Origin: Euclidia mi
Taxonomy: Eukaryota > Arthropoda > Insecta > Lepidoptera > Erebidae
Assembly (NCBI GenBank): GCA_944739405.2
Contig: OX123199.2
Span: 8,545,898 to 8,609,897, forward strand
Reading direction: 5' to 3'
DNA length: 64,000 nucleotides
The position numbers were made by a program, and so were the translations under genes. The notes beneath the pieces were generated by a model. It had not been told where the DNA came from and did not search any database. It saw nothing but the letters and a program-made list of their open reading frames with translations. This document shows, piece by piece, positions 10,933-23,000 of the stretch. Numbering within the stretch: position 1 is the first letter of the stretch; each line of letters starts with the position of its first letter.

Positions 10933-12968
10933 TTTTGGGCGAATTTAAGAGAGATTTTGAGGAAATGTAAGGATAACGAAACATTGATTTTGTTAGGCGA
11001 TTTCAATGGTGGGAGTAAAACAAGACGGATTTGAAAGGGTTTTAAGTGGATTCGGTGATGAGAGTGTGAATGAAAATGGAAATGTATTGCTTGAAGTTTG
11101 TTTAGAGTGGTGGGGCCTTTGTGTGACAAACACCATGTTTGATCACAAAAGGTATACACATGTATACGCGTGAGGCTAAAATGTAAGAAGAAGTATGATT
11201 GATTTTGTAGTTGTAGATGAACGATTGATAAATAATGTGTTGGATACTAGTGTGTATCGAGGGTACGGCATCCACACAGATGACTTCTTGGTGTTGAGCC
11301 GGATAAGTGGGCTCTTCAAAGGATGGCGACACCGAGATAATAATGAAAATAGGGTCTTGGAAAGATTAAAAGTAGAAAATCTGCAAGAGAAAGATGTGAA
11401 AGATGAGTATAACGAACATTGATAGCAAAATTTGAGAGGTTCGCTGGCATAAATGATATGGAAGAATTATGACATTCCTTTAAAGAAAAGGTAGTATGTA
11501 TAGCATCTGAAGTATGTGGTGTGATCAAGAGAAGGAAAATACGAAATGTTAAGAATACATGGTGGGACAAGGATGTACAATCAGCAGTATCAGAGAAGAA
11601 GAAAGCTTGGGTAGATTGCTTGGCTGCCAGAGCAAATGAAAGAATGAGTGATGACATATTAGATGAAGCAAGAAAAAAGTTTGTTAGGTTTAAAATAATA
11701 GTGAAAGAAATTGTTGAAAGGAAAAAAGAGGCAAAGAAAAAAGCAAATTATCTGAAAATTTCGGGTGAAACATAAATTTTCTGAAAATCCGTCCGTGTAG
11801 TCCGAGGAAGAACGCAATCCTCAGAATACACGTCAATCAGAGACAATAATGAAAAGATACTGAATGGTGAATCGTGCGTGCTGAAGATATGGAAGGAGTA
11901 TTTTGGAGGTTTATTTAAAAGACCGGCGATAGAGATATCGATCGCCGAAATGAATGATAATAATGATGAAAGCGATATTGGCGTGGATGAGATTCTGAAG
12001 GCGCTGGGAAGAATGAAATTAGGTAAGGCTGCAGGATATGATAGGATTACAGTTGAAATGCTGTAAGCTGGACGGGGCATCATAATTGGTCAGCTGCAGC
12101 GCTTCTTTAACTTGTTGGAGCACCGGCCGAGTACCCGACGACTAGGCAACAGCTGTAGTTGTGCCTCTTTATAAGCGAAAAGGCTCGCAACAAGACTGCA
12201 AGAACTAGACGCATTACCCTTCTCAGCATTGTTGGCAAATTGTATGCTAAGGTACTGATTGAAAGAGTTATGGAAGTAAACGACAAGAAAATATGGGATG
12301 TACAAGCAGGATTCCGAAAGAGTAAAGTATTTTTCTTGCGGTGCATAGCCAAAAAATTCTTGGCCAAAGGTCAAAAGATCTATTGCGCATTCGGGGATTT
12401 GGACAAGTCTTACGATAAAGTGGTGAGGAATGAAATGTGGTCGGTACTGTCGATATATGGGATGAACAGCAGCCTCATACGAGCTCTGAAATCCCTTTAT
12501 GAAGATTCTAGAGCTTGTGTGAGGATAAACGGGTCGTACACTGACTGGTTTACCATCGACACAGGTGTTAGACAGGGATGTGTAGCGTCGCCGTGGCTGT
12601 TCTACCTCTTCATGGACTGTTGTTTGCAAGATTTCAAAACATAGTGACTGTGGAGGTTGCAGGAGATGGTAACAATCATGCATGGTGCTTTAGGGAGGAA
12701 AGAAATGAAAGTGAATGTGAGCAAGACGAAAGTTATGGTTTTTGAAAAGGAAGAATGTGTTACGGCTTGTAATGTTATGATCGATGGACAACAAGTAGAA
12801 CAAGTGAATGATTTTGTATATTTAGGTATGCTGTTTACTAGGAATGGTAAGAATGAAGAAAATATTGAAATAAGAGTTAATGCAGGTAATAGGGTGAATG
12901 TAGCTTTGAAGGCTTTTATGAACAGTCATAACGTGTCCAAAGTTCATAGCTATCTTATCAAAATATGA
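10933..12968 (+). pseudogene. LINE ORF2 relic, endonuclease plus reverse transcriptase
   Basis: Broken plus-strand ORF. Endonuclease end: FWANLREILRKCKDNETLIL then LGDFN, and MIDFVVVDERLINNVLDTSV. The linker includes TWWDKDVQSAVSEKKKAW. RT: LGKAAGYDRITVEML, FGDLDKSYDKVV (motif A, Asp kept), DTGVRQGCVASPWLF (motif B), then KVNVSKTKVMVFEKEE and VNDFVYLGMLFTRNGKNEEN. Motif C (YxDD) should lie between about 12640 and 12660 but is absent, so an internal deletion is likely. Several frameshifts and stops (for example 11007, 11421 and 12064). Clade not resolved. Confidence 0.85.
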
Positions 12969-14383
12969 GATCTGAGTGTTGTTTGTAGTCATATGTCAGT
13001 TACTAATTTTACTCGTATTAAACTAGCCTCGGCCGTGCGAACTGGCCGCCTTGTTCGTTTAAAATTCACGATTCGTTGTATATGGCCAAAGCTATGTATA
13101 AACTTTCAAGAATGCATAGGTTTGTCTGCACTCCCCAATAATGGCCACGATTAGATGCTACTTCACCGAGTCTATTACTTGGATAGTTTCTGGGCATTGT
13201 GCCCTCTAATGCAAATGCCTCAAATTACGTTTTATGAGGAAAATTAGCTTCTTCCCAAATAATCAAACTACAATCCTGAATTAATTTGCCAGTTTTACTT
13301 TGTTTTCAAATGTAACAGGTATCTAAGACGCCTTTACAATTTTCTTATCTCTATTCATTGGAAGTTTGAGTGAGGTAGATATAGGCTGTTGCGCCAGGCC
13401 TTAGAAAGTGTGGCTGCTATGTCAGACGGAGCAAGTACAATTTTCTATCGAATTTTACTTTTCTACTAGCTGACTTCATAATTGGAATTCATTGCCGCGT
13501 TAATATTTTTTTTTGCGGTAAATTCTATGAAGTTCACTTAAATTATAATTTAAGGTAATTGACATAGTAGTCCGAGTCAAGTGATAATTAACTATTAAAT
13601 ACGCATAACTTTGAAAAGTCAGTGGTGCGTGCCGTGGAATAGAACCTGATACCCTCTGCATGGCGGTCCCTTGGTATTTCTAGGCTATCGCTGCCCCAAT
13701 ATCCGCATCGTATGTATGTGATTATATAAATTGTCATCAAATTTTCATTTATACAACACCTTTACACATTATACACGTAAACCTCCCTGATATTTAGTGG
13801 TTCAAACAGCATGAAAATCCGTTCTGTAGCTTTTTAAAATTTCTTGACAACTCGGCAGGTAGGCTCATTTTCATCGTAGCGCCTAGAGTGACCATAGTTA
13901 TAACTTTTGGCGGATGGCCATAATTCACCTTTGTTGCTTACGTTATAGATTTAAATGGGCTAGTAGTGTTAATTCTGTGTATCTACGCCTCCTATGGGTG
14001 AAAATGCTGCATTCGAAAAACTTTACAAAGCGCTCAGTTGTTTAGTTTAAGAAGGCCATCTCCTAATTGGCAATCAGCAGCTTTAATACTTGTACCGATT
14101 GAATTGTGTAAGGATGCAGACGGCGCAGCTGTAGGGATTGGTGTAAAATGCGGCGCAATGTCGATCTCAACACACTCTAATGATTTGTGCGTTTGTAACT
14201 GAAAGACTAGAATTATCACGATTGAATTGATTATCATTTTCCACACCTCCGTCTGATTTTGATGATTATGGTGTACCGGATTTGGGTTATCTAGTGTTGT
14301 GCGGGCTCTGTAAAAATTTATCAAGTTTCGTTTGCGGGGCGCATCTTCAAATGGTGCCAACCTCTTATATTGCGATTCTTCTG
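12969..14383. other. Spacer with a small SINE B piece
   Basis: At 13595-13700 a tRNA-like fragment of family B is present (AATACGCATAACTTTGAAAA, then TTTCTAGGCTATCGCTGCC). The rest is AT-rich and I see nothing in it. Confidence 0.5.
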
Positions 14384-14391
14384 TTTTATAC

Positions 14392-15302
14392 TAGTGATGG
14401 CAATTAATGCGATTTCGCATTAATTTCATTAGCATGCGAATTTGTGACTCTTAGCATGCTAAATGCTATTGCTATGCTATTTGCTAATTATAACGGTGAT
14501 TAATAATAATGTTGTATGTGAAGTGTGAAATTAATTAATATGCGAATTAAAAAGTGCGTTCGCTTAAGAAATACTCTTGCACAGGTATTTTATGTACCTA
14601 AGTAAGATAATGATCACAATTAAAATAAAAGAATAATATAAACATAACAACATTAGCAACTTTAAGGACCTTCTGTCATACTTACTCATTACCTACTTTA
14701 TCTAGATTTGGGACTAACAATAAAATATAGAAACTGGTGTATTATTTAGTAGGTAGGTACCAATATTATTTACAGGTACTTACCTACTTATATAATTTGT
14801 TCATATTATTATCAATTATAAGTAGGTACAACAATAAATATTAGACGAAAGAAAGTTTATCAAATACGTAAACAAAACTCACTATTATGTGCCAATTCGT
14901 ACTAAACTTTGACATAATACGAACACGAAGCGCGCCAAACGCGTGTAAACACAGATGATTATTACCTCAACAAACATTCACACGCATTTACTCAATATAC
15001 GACCTTAAATACGAGTAAATCAAAGATAATAATATAATAATTGCTTAACATCATCATTCGCATTCGCACCATTTGCTAATAATTTCACTTGTCGTGTCAG
15101 GTGAAACGGATATACTGAGTATTCCCGTGGACGAGACAGAGAACGCGTTTCTCGCGTTAGCAAAAAAATATAAACGAACCGAATCGCGCACGAAACGATA
15201 AATTCACAATTCACGAAATTTCGCAACGATATTTCATATGCTAAATGCTAAATGAAAATTCACATGCTAAAATTAATGTGAATGCTAATATATCCATCAC
15301 TA
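14392..15302. mobile_element. hAT-like non-autonomous element with 8-bp target duplication
   Basis: The ends are TAGTGATGG and its reverse complement CCATCACTA. The flanks are exact 8-base copies of TTTTATAC at 14384-14391 and 15303-15310. Subterminal ATGCTAAATGC/TTAGCAT repeats crowd both ends. The 8-bp duplication and TARNG-type tip are hallmarks of hAT elements. No transposase could be read in its 911 bases. Confidence 0.85.
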
Positions 15303-15310
15303 TTTTATAC

Positions 15311-15770
15311 CATTTCACCATATTTGTAAGAGAAACGTTTAATAGCGAATAAATTACCAAGAAGCCTACTAGTAAATTACACTACATTTTTGTAATTAAA
15401 ATAAAATATGTTTTTAAAGCAGAATTATTTATTTTCCTGCAGATTAGTTTGAATTTATTGTAATCAGTGCTAAACACTGCCAGCATCCCTATTATTGATA
15501 GTAGCGGGATGGTTTGGATATTGTAGAATAATTTGTGTCCCAAAAAGTTTACCTACATTACCTACGTGTCGTTCGTCACAGTGGAGTATGATATACCTGC
15601 TAGTACTTTCGAGAATGTCGGGACTGCCTGCCTGGTCTTAGCATACGTAACGGGTAAATTCCACGGGCGGAACGAGGACGGGACGGGTATTATTTTTTCT
15701 CTTTACAAAGATTCAGAATATCTAGTAGCAAATCGTATCGACCGTGGTGATGGCACAGCTTATGTTTTTG
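15311..15770. other. No gene seen
   Basis: AT-rich at first, more balanced after 15530. The open frame at 15533-15871 runs into the repeat at 15771 and shows no domain. Confidence 0.4.
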
Positions 15771-16030
15771 TTTTTCGTGTGAGAGTGTGGCCAACTCTGG
15801 TGTCGGAGTTTTCAGACCGCCCGAAGGCCTCCGACATCGTTAGGCCACTAACGATCCTTATCCTTAGATAAGAACCGGGACCGACAGCTTTACGTGCCCT
15901 CCGAAGCACGGTAGCGCTCAGATGTAAATACCACGCACGGTCACCCATCCAAGTGGCGACCAGTGCAAGCGTTACTTAACTTTGCCGATCTGTATCGAAT
16001 GACAAGTCAAGTCTCGCTATGAGCGCTACA
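15771..16030 (+). repeat. Interspersed repeat, family A (best copy)
   Basis: GTGTCGGAGTTTTCAGACCG, AAGAACCGGGACCGACAGC, TCCGAAGCACGGTAGCGCTC, CACCCATCCAAGTGGCGACC and ATCGAATGACAAGTCAAGTC in order. The most complete of five copies. Confidence 0.75.
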
Positions 16031-16444
16031 GCATATTACATAATACACGCACAGCTTATTATAAAATATCTATTGTCGTCCCGTTTCTCGCCACGTGTAT
16101 TTTATTGCTATATTTTTAATGCGACAATGCCAAGAAATCGTCCCGTTCCGTCCGCCACTAGAAAATCACGTCAAGCATGCTAAGACCTTTAATAATATTT
16201 AAGCTCACGTGTATATATTAATTTGAATGCATGTATATCACTTCAACGCTTGCACCCATGATAGCAAAAATGAAAAAATTGGGTTTCTTCCTTTCAGCGA
16301 CTGCATAAACATTTTGCCAATCAAATACCGACTTAAACTTTGAGCTTTTATGAAATTAACAGTGCGCTCTAATTCCTGTAAGAGTTCCGTTTCTTTTTCC
16401 TTTCGTCTTAGGCATGACATCCTAAAAATGTGGGTTCACCATTC
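16031..16444. other. No gene seen
   Basis: AT-rich spacer. The short minus-strand frame 16238-16420 has no recognisable similarity. Confidence 0.35.
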
Positions 16445-16712
16445 CCGAAGCCGAAGGTGTCGGATTAAGAATGCAAAGTCTCACTAACCTATTTCATTCC
16501 GTGGGTGTAGTAACAGGCGACTAGGGTAATATTTGAAGCAAATAGTATCTTGAGCAAAGAGAAAATTCGAAATCAAACCCTATGTCAGCCCGTCTGACCA
16601 GCGTTACTTACCTAGTAGGCTGCTAAATCCTATTGCCTCACAATGCTATTGTAAATTAAATTATGAAAGGCCTATGTCCAGCAGTGGACTACAAAAGGCT
16701 AATGCTGAAAAA
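16445..16712 (+). repeat. Interspersed repeat, family H
   Basis: Contains TCGGATTAAGAATGC, CCGTGGGTGTAGTAACAGG, CAAACCCTATGTCAGCCCGT and a 3' end CCTATGTCCAGCAGTGGAC. Same plan as 32265-32530 and, reversed, 41105-41340. Confidence 0.65.
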
Positions 16713-17464
16713 CATTCATATCATTGGTGCCTAGTTTTGCTACTAACCTAGTTTTGCTGCAATGACCTACTTTTCTGGTGACCATGATAAGGAGATGTCT
16801 AGTTTCTTATGACGCGCACTTTTCCAATATCTGGAATATATTAAAAATATATGTAAGGAGATTGATGCAACAGGTTTAGTTTAAATTTCCCTTCATGTAA
16901 TATGCTTTGTGATAAGAAATATTTATTATGGTTTTTATTTAACGTCAAGCGCTATTTACAGTGCCCAGCAGAGCTGTCCAGTCAAATCAATATCGAACGC
17001 ATATTCAGCAGCTTTTGCACTTCTACTACTATTATCAGTATAACAGTGCAAGTTTGTGAGAATGGTTGGAGATGTGGATATTTGTTACTCTTTAACACAA
17101 TACCTACTAAACTGACTTTGATAAAACTTTGCAGTTATGCAACTTGTACGTCAGAATAGCACAAGGGTTACCCTTTGTTCCGATAACCGAGCTCCATGCG
17201 GGCGAAGTCACGCGCCGAAGCTAATTGCCAATCATCATCCAAAGAAAATTACTTTTTGGTATCTGGAATTTGCATTGCATTTCTGGCATTTTGATATCTG
17301 GAAATTCCGGAATTTAATATTTAATCGTGCGATGTCTGTCGTTTGCGAACAAAGTGTTGTCGAAAACACGTTAATCATGTTGATATCAATTTATGTATGT
17401 GCCAATCACTTTGTGGACTTTTAACCATTAATATAACGTCATCAAATGTTGTATCACTATATTA
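16713..17464. other. No gene seen
   Basis: AT-rich. Two overlapping short frames (16902-17159 and 17137-17424) show no domain and have intron-like composition. Confidence 0.4.
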
Positions 17465-18030
17465 TATATGTTGCAGTCAAAACTCTTAACCAGTCAAACA
17501 TACTATTGACTAGCAAAATCAGTCAAAAGTACTTTTGAACGTATGCTTTACTCAATAATACTTTTGACTAAAATAACAGTTATAAGTACTTTTGCCCAAA
17601 CTGGTTTAAAGTACTTTTGACTAACCTACATACTTATTATGAAAAGTTCTGTCGCCCAATAATCTAAGTAGACGGAACCCTGCTTCGCAGGGCTCCTATT
17701 TTCGAGTGCGGGGTGACAAGAGAACCTTACATAGTTCTCGTCCGCCCCGGATACTAGTTATGTGTAGGTATGACGACTAGGTAATTTTTATTCACATCTA
17801 ACGAGTTAATAGTGCTTTTGACTGATGCTTTATTGCAGTTACAACTACTTTTGACGAAGAGCGTCAGTCAAAAGTACTTTTAACCGCAAATTTGCAGTCA
17901 AAAGTACTAATAACCAATAATTTTCAGTCAAAACCACTTTTGACCAACCTGTTCAGTCAAAAGTACTTTTGACTGATTTTGCTAGTCAGTAGTACTTTTG
18001 ACTGGTTAAAAGTTTTGACTGCAACATATA
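17465..18030. mobile_element. MITE built from AGTCAAAAGTACTTTTGACT palindromes
   Basis: Both ends share an inverted repeat of about 74 bases starting TATATGTTGCAGTCAAAACT, with about four mismatches. Inside both arms the 20-base palindrome AGTCAAAAGTACTTTTGACT recurs in whole or partial form about eleven times (around 17524, 17564, 17587, 17608, 17809, 17847, 17866, 17891, 17923, 17953 and 17983). The central 17650-17800 holds a different GC-richer segment with hairpin CCCTGCTTCGCAGGG. A TA-type target is likely since TATA flanks both tips. No protein. Confidence 0.8.
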
Positions 18031-18490
18031 TTATTTCATTTTAGAATTAATTCGTGATCACTGACGGGCTCGAAACTCTCAAAGCTTTTAGACTGCAAAT
18101 GCTAGGATGATTAATTTTGCTACCTCGTTTTAATTAGCCTTGGCTAACTAAAATGTAAATTTCAAACCCATTTCATTTCTGTAAATCGCACGAATACTGT
18201 CGTAATTTTTCTTGTTATAGAAGTTTTGAATGAGTAATTACTAGTCTGTGCGCGTTTGGTTAACTATAAACCGCAGTTTCAATTACCGTGTTTGTTGAAC
18301 AATTCGTGAGTTCTACGAGCAAAACGTTAATTTTTGAAATTCAGTGGCACGTGTCGACCTTCAGTTCTTGTGAATAGTGTTAACAGCAGATCCATTGATA
18401 AATGAGTAGGACACGCGAAGCAGCATAGATAGGGTAAATACCAATGTTTGGTACAGGTATTTGTCTAAATTAGTTTAATGTTTGTTTTTC
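18031..18490. other. No gene seen
   Basis: AT-rich spacer without recognised features. Confidence 0.4.
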
Positions 18491-18806
18491 AAGGTAGTAG
18501 AGCCTTGCTGATTCCAGCATGAATGGGCCGGCTCGACCGGGGAAGTACTACCCTCTCACAGAAAATCGACTTAAAGTAACAGTAGCTAAACTGTTGCGTT
18601 TCGTTCTGTGAGTGAGAGTGCCGGAGGCCCTATCCCCTATCCCTTCTCCCTGATCCCACTCCTAATCCTATCCCTTTTCCCAACCCCAAGGGGCGGCAAC
18701 GCACTTGTGACTACTGTGGTGTTGCTTGTGTCCATGGGCGGCGGTAATTGCTTACCATCACGCAATCCGTCTGCTCGTTTGCCGCCTATTACCATAAAAA
18801 AAAATG
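18491..18806 (+). repeat. SINE-like repeat, family C
   Basis: Head AGCCTTGCTGATTCCAGCAT, GGGCCGGCTCGACCGGGGAA, CACAGAAAATCGAC, TTGCGTTTCGTTCTGTGAG, then a CT-rich stretch, then a tail GGTAATTGCTTACCATCACG...TCGTTTGCCGCCTATTACC and A-run. Nearly identical copy at 27481-27795; a third is split by a MITE at 59545-60212. The head also resembles the 5' end of the LINE at 35600. Confidence 0.85.
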
Positions 18807-20297
18807 TAGGTACTATTGAAATTGCACTTTGATTGCACAACGTCATTCAACTATACATGCCTAGTTCTAAATTTGAATTATCACGACGTCTAAAACATTA
18901 CAGTTAACTGAAAGTCCGCCATAATACGTCGTGTTTTAGTTATCATAAAGCAAAATTACGAATTATCGCGGCGGGAAGATAGTGTACATCGATATTGACG
19001 TAGTTAATTCAGAAAACGTTCGTAATCAAAACTATTGAAGACGTATATATTTTCTCTTCTGCGTATTTAACTTAGACCCATTGATGGTTCAGATACACAT
19101 TTTGCCATTCAATAGTTAGCACCATGCTTTCATTTATATAATGCAGTTATTATTATCTACGGAAAGTTGATGTATAAGGTCAAACGCTGAGTTTTAAAAT
19201 CTACATATACCTATTTGAATAGCGTAGAGAATATTGAGCTCATCCGCACACATATACACTGATATTGTTGTCGTCCTATTTCAAGACATACATATGACCT
19301 CTTGTTATTAATAGACCAATCTAGGTACTTCAATGATTTTTGCAGCGGTCGCAAACGATTATTCAGTTTTGTACTATTGGGTTATTTCTTTTTAAGGCAA
19401 TTTTATAAAATATGAAAGTGTATGTTTCAAAGCAAAGCTTGTAATAACCTACCTGACAATTTACACATTTGCTGAACAAAGTTTACTGCATTTAGGAATT
19501 TATTAATATGATATTAATCAGCTTACTAGGAAAATTGCTGTATCTTATAAAATTGTACATTCCGGCAACGTATTCATTCGTAGAATTTTCCAAATATAGC
19601 AATCACCACTGGTATGCTATATATTATATAAAATGTTTTAATAATGAACGTCCTGTATATTTCAGCTAAAAAAAATTAGGTACAAAGGGATTCGAAAATT
19701 CGTGTTATTAAACTACAAATTCAATTTTAATGCAACAGAATTCGTGACACACGTAGTGCATTTTCAATTCTGAATAAAACTAGGTACCCTTTTGATCGAA
19801 TATTATAATATTATTTTAGTAGTATAGTAAAGCTGGTTTTGGTCATTTACATTAAAGGTATGCCTTTAACATTTTATGTAGGTACGACTTTGAGTGGATA
19901 CGAGTAGGTATTTACCCCAGACAGTTGCATTTCGTAGCAGTATCTCGCCACTAGGCTATCGATGCCTCCTCTGTTCCTCTTTTATCCTCGCGTTTACTAG
20001 GTATTTTAATGAAAAGATGATTATATTTACATGGAAACTACACGGACTTATGGAACTAATATGGTGATCTATCCAACAATTTTATGTTAGTTGCTGAGTC
20101 TACGAATCGTCACTGAAATAAGTATTTGATAGAACTGACGTCGTCATTTCATATTAGTAGTTTATAGGTATTATAAACTTATTTTTGTAGGCATAAAATA
20201 TTACTGATTTGAATTTGACTATAACCAATAGAATTACGTATTACCTTTAAATCAATATTTTCTTATCTTATGTCCTTAATTATTATGCGACCACAAA
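18807..20297. other. No gene seen
   Basis: About 1.5 kb of AT-rich spacer. A fragment at 19925-19985 (CGCCACTAGGCTATCGATGC) is the tRNA-like head of SINE B. Confidence 0.45.
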
Positions 20298-20765
20298 ATG
20301 CCTGTGAAATTAAAGGGCCGCATGTATAAGTCGGTTATAAGGGCTGTCGTACTGTATGGAGCTGTGTGTTGGGCTACAAAGAAGATGGATGAGAAACGAG
20401 TGCATGTGGCAGAGATGAGAATGTTACGATGGATGTGTGGAGTGACAAGAATGGACAGAATTAGGAACTTTAGAGGTAGTATGAAAGTGGCGCCCATTGA
20501 TGAAAAGATAAAAGGGAGTCGATTGGCCTGGTATGGACATGTTATGCGGAGAGATGAGATGTATGTAGGTAAAAAAGTGATGAATATGCATGTAGAAGGA
20601 CGAAAAGGGAGAGGACGGCCAAGGAAAAGATGGATGGACTGTGTGAGGATGGATATGAAAAAGAAAAGGGTAAATGATCGGATGACTGGTGACAGAGAAG
20701 TATGGAAGAGAAGGACATACTGCGCCGACCCCAAATTAATTGGGACCAGGGCAAGACAATGATGA
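20298..20765 (+). mobile_element. RTE LINE, C-terminal 3' fragment
   Basis: One open frame reads MPVKLKGRMYKSVIRAVVLY, GAVCWATKKMDEKRVHVAEM, RMLRWMCGVTRMDRI, LAWYGHVMRRDEMYVGKKV and GRGRPRKRWMDCVRMDMKKK. This is the C-terminus after RT in RTE elements. It ends GGGACCAGGGCAAGACAATG plus a short TGA tail. 5' truncated, and open over its whole length, so quite young. The same family is nested at 50093-51680. Confidence 0.9.
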
Positions 20766-22129
20766 TATGTCCTTAATTATAAAGCAATAAAGATGATAAA
20801 AATATATGTTGAGCGTTATTTTAACCTTATGCATATTCCTTACTGAAATAGATTCAGTACAAAGATATTCTTGAAACTTTTACTTGAAATCTTTTTATAA
20901 TATCTGCAGTAAAAATGTTTTCAATCACTAATAAGCTATAATATTTTTTTTAATATCCAAGATAAGAGTTGTCATCGGAACTTCGAATGAGCTTGGCATC
21001 TAGTTAAATAAGTATCTGTCACTTTTTATCCGGCTTCTTTAGTAAAGTCTTTTACGAACTTGGATATTTGTTTCTCAATCTCTAACGACTAAATGAATTT
21101 CAGTTAAATTATGGAATCATAAGATATTCGATGAGATTTTAGTAGTACAAAAAGAGCAACTTTTAAAAGGCACCACAATTTAAAATATATGTATACATTT
21201 TATATTGTACTTGGATGTAACAAATATTCCTATAACGCAATATTTCTTTGAAACTTCATCGAGTTGTAAAAGCCTAATAAAATTAAATTCAAATTTCGAT
21301 GTGTTTTAAACATGTGTATTATTCTTCTTAGTACCTACTTGCTTGAATTCCTAATTTTGGTTTTTACAAAAGGGTAGGCTTCACTGACATGGAAAGATAT
21401 AGTTTACAAATGGTGATTAGAGCATACGTAGATCGCAATCAGACTGCTGACGCATTTACATTAATGGATATGGACGCGAAATAATGAGGAAATTAATGCC
21501 CGCTTCATCTCTCTCCATCTAGTTTTGGCGTTCCTAGTTTGCTTCGATCAATGCCTGAACAATTTCTAGTAAATTTTACAAAACGTACAAAAATCATATA
21601 ATATGGCTCGTCTGCAAAAACTCTACAGCCGTTGTTTAGATTTCTATTCCTCACTTAACTGGTAACGCTGAATACAAAAATTAAGTTCTTTTCGTAAAAT
21701 ATTTATGTAATGTTGAACTGAGGACAGAAGGTGCCAAACGGATATAAGTGTAGTAGGTAGTTCAAATAAATATTGTGAATTAGGTCGATATTTTAATACT
21801 TTAGGAGCTCTTGAACTTCGGTAATAAAAGGAGTGTTTGCTATACATTGTTGATCGCTGTAGCACCACTAAAAAGCAATAGGTATATTTTCCTTGTAACA
21901 ATAACTCAAATATCTTGTAGCTGGAAACCTGAGTGTCTCCAGTTACAGAACGTGTAGGTTGTCGTTTTTAGTCTATATGTAGTTTATTTTATTTAACTAT
22001 GTTTGCTAACACCACGTGATATTACACATTGTTATTAACAAGACATTACAAGTTTGCGTGATGACAATTGTACTCTTCCTACAAAAACAGAGAAGAGCAC
22101 TTCTCTGTTTTCGCGCCCTAATAGGTAGC
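20766..22129. other. No gene seen
   Basis: AT-rich spacer. Small open frames (for example 21644-21901 on the minus strand) show no domain. Confidence 0.4.
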
Positions 22130-22565
22130 TTTGATCATCAGCCTCCTAGCGTTATCCCAGTTTCAACCTGGGGTCCGCCTACTAGTCTAACCGGATTTGG
22201 CTGAATATTAGCTTTTCCACAGACCGCCTGCCTATCTGACCATTGCGACGCGAAGGGATAGCGATATTCCGTGGCTTAGTTAGGCTTAGACATGTGTCAG
22301 TTTATTTAGAAGTTACTGACGCCGGTATAACGACTGTCAAAGATCTTTAAGACAACCGGGACCGACGGCCGTGCTCTGCGAGGCACGAGGCAAGCGATAA
22401 TTAACAATTTAATACGCACATAATTCCGAAAAGTCACAAGCGATAATTAACAATTTAATACGCACATAACTCCGAAAAGTCAATGGTGCGCGCAGTGGAT
22501 TCGAACCCGATTCCCTTTGCATGGCAGTGTGTTGTTATCTCCACTAGGCTATCGCTGCTCTTAAT
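22130..22565 (-). repeat. tRNA-derived SINE, family B (best copy)
   Basis: Read on the minus strand from the right end: A-box-like GATAGCCTAGTGGAG, then B box GGGTTCGAATCCAC near 22495, then a body with TTTTCGGA, GCCGTCGGTCCCGGTTG and AGTCAGATAG. There is a direct duplication of ACAAGCGATAATTAACAATT (22390-22475). The tRNA-like head makes Pol III origin likely. Other copies: 5262, 31300, 35462, 44740 and 49110. Confidence 0.75.
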
Positions 22566-22617
22566 AGGTAGCTTTGATGTTAATATATATTTATTTTTAT
22601 ATAATTATTCCATACAT

Positions 22618-23000
22618 ATTATAAAACAAAGTCCCCCGCCGCGGTGTCTGTCTGTCTGTTCGCTTAAAACTCGAAAAGTACTGGACAAATTTGTATACGG
22701 TTTTCAACAACATCGAGACTGATCCCTGACGAAGGTTTTAATGTATAATAAGTTTAGGTTTTGTGCAAACTGACGATATTACGACGATATTAGTTTGACG
22801 CGTCGGAAAAAAATGAGCCGATCGGGAGCTTTCCTCGAAAACGCTGCCAAAACCTTTTGAGTTATAACAAAACAATGTATGATGGGATTGTACCTCTTCA
22901 ATAGATCTACAAAAAGGTCCGCGATGGTAGATATAATTATGTCTATCTTTCAAGGATAACCCACAATAACTATATTTTGATTTTACATTTATCTATACTA
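22618..23000 (+). repeat. Interspersed repeat, family G
   Basis: ATAAAACAAAGTCCCCCGCC, TGTCTGTCTGTTCGC, ACTCGAAAAGTACTGGAC and GACGCGTCGGAAAAAAATGA. The 'cccgccgcg..tgtctgtctg..aaactcg' plan is a widespread insect repeat. It abuts the Helitron-like element at 23001. Confidence 0.5.

Noticed and set aside
17465..18030. CRISPR-like array of palindromic repeats
   Set aside because: Eukaryotic setting, no unique spacers of even length, no cas genes; the palindromes sit in inverted arms of a MITE.
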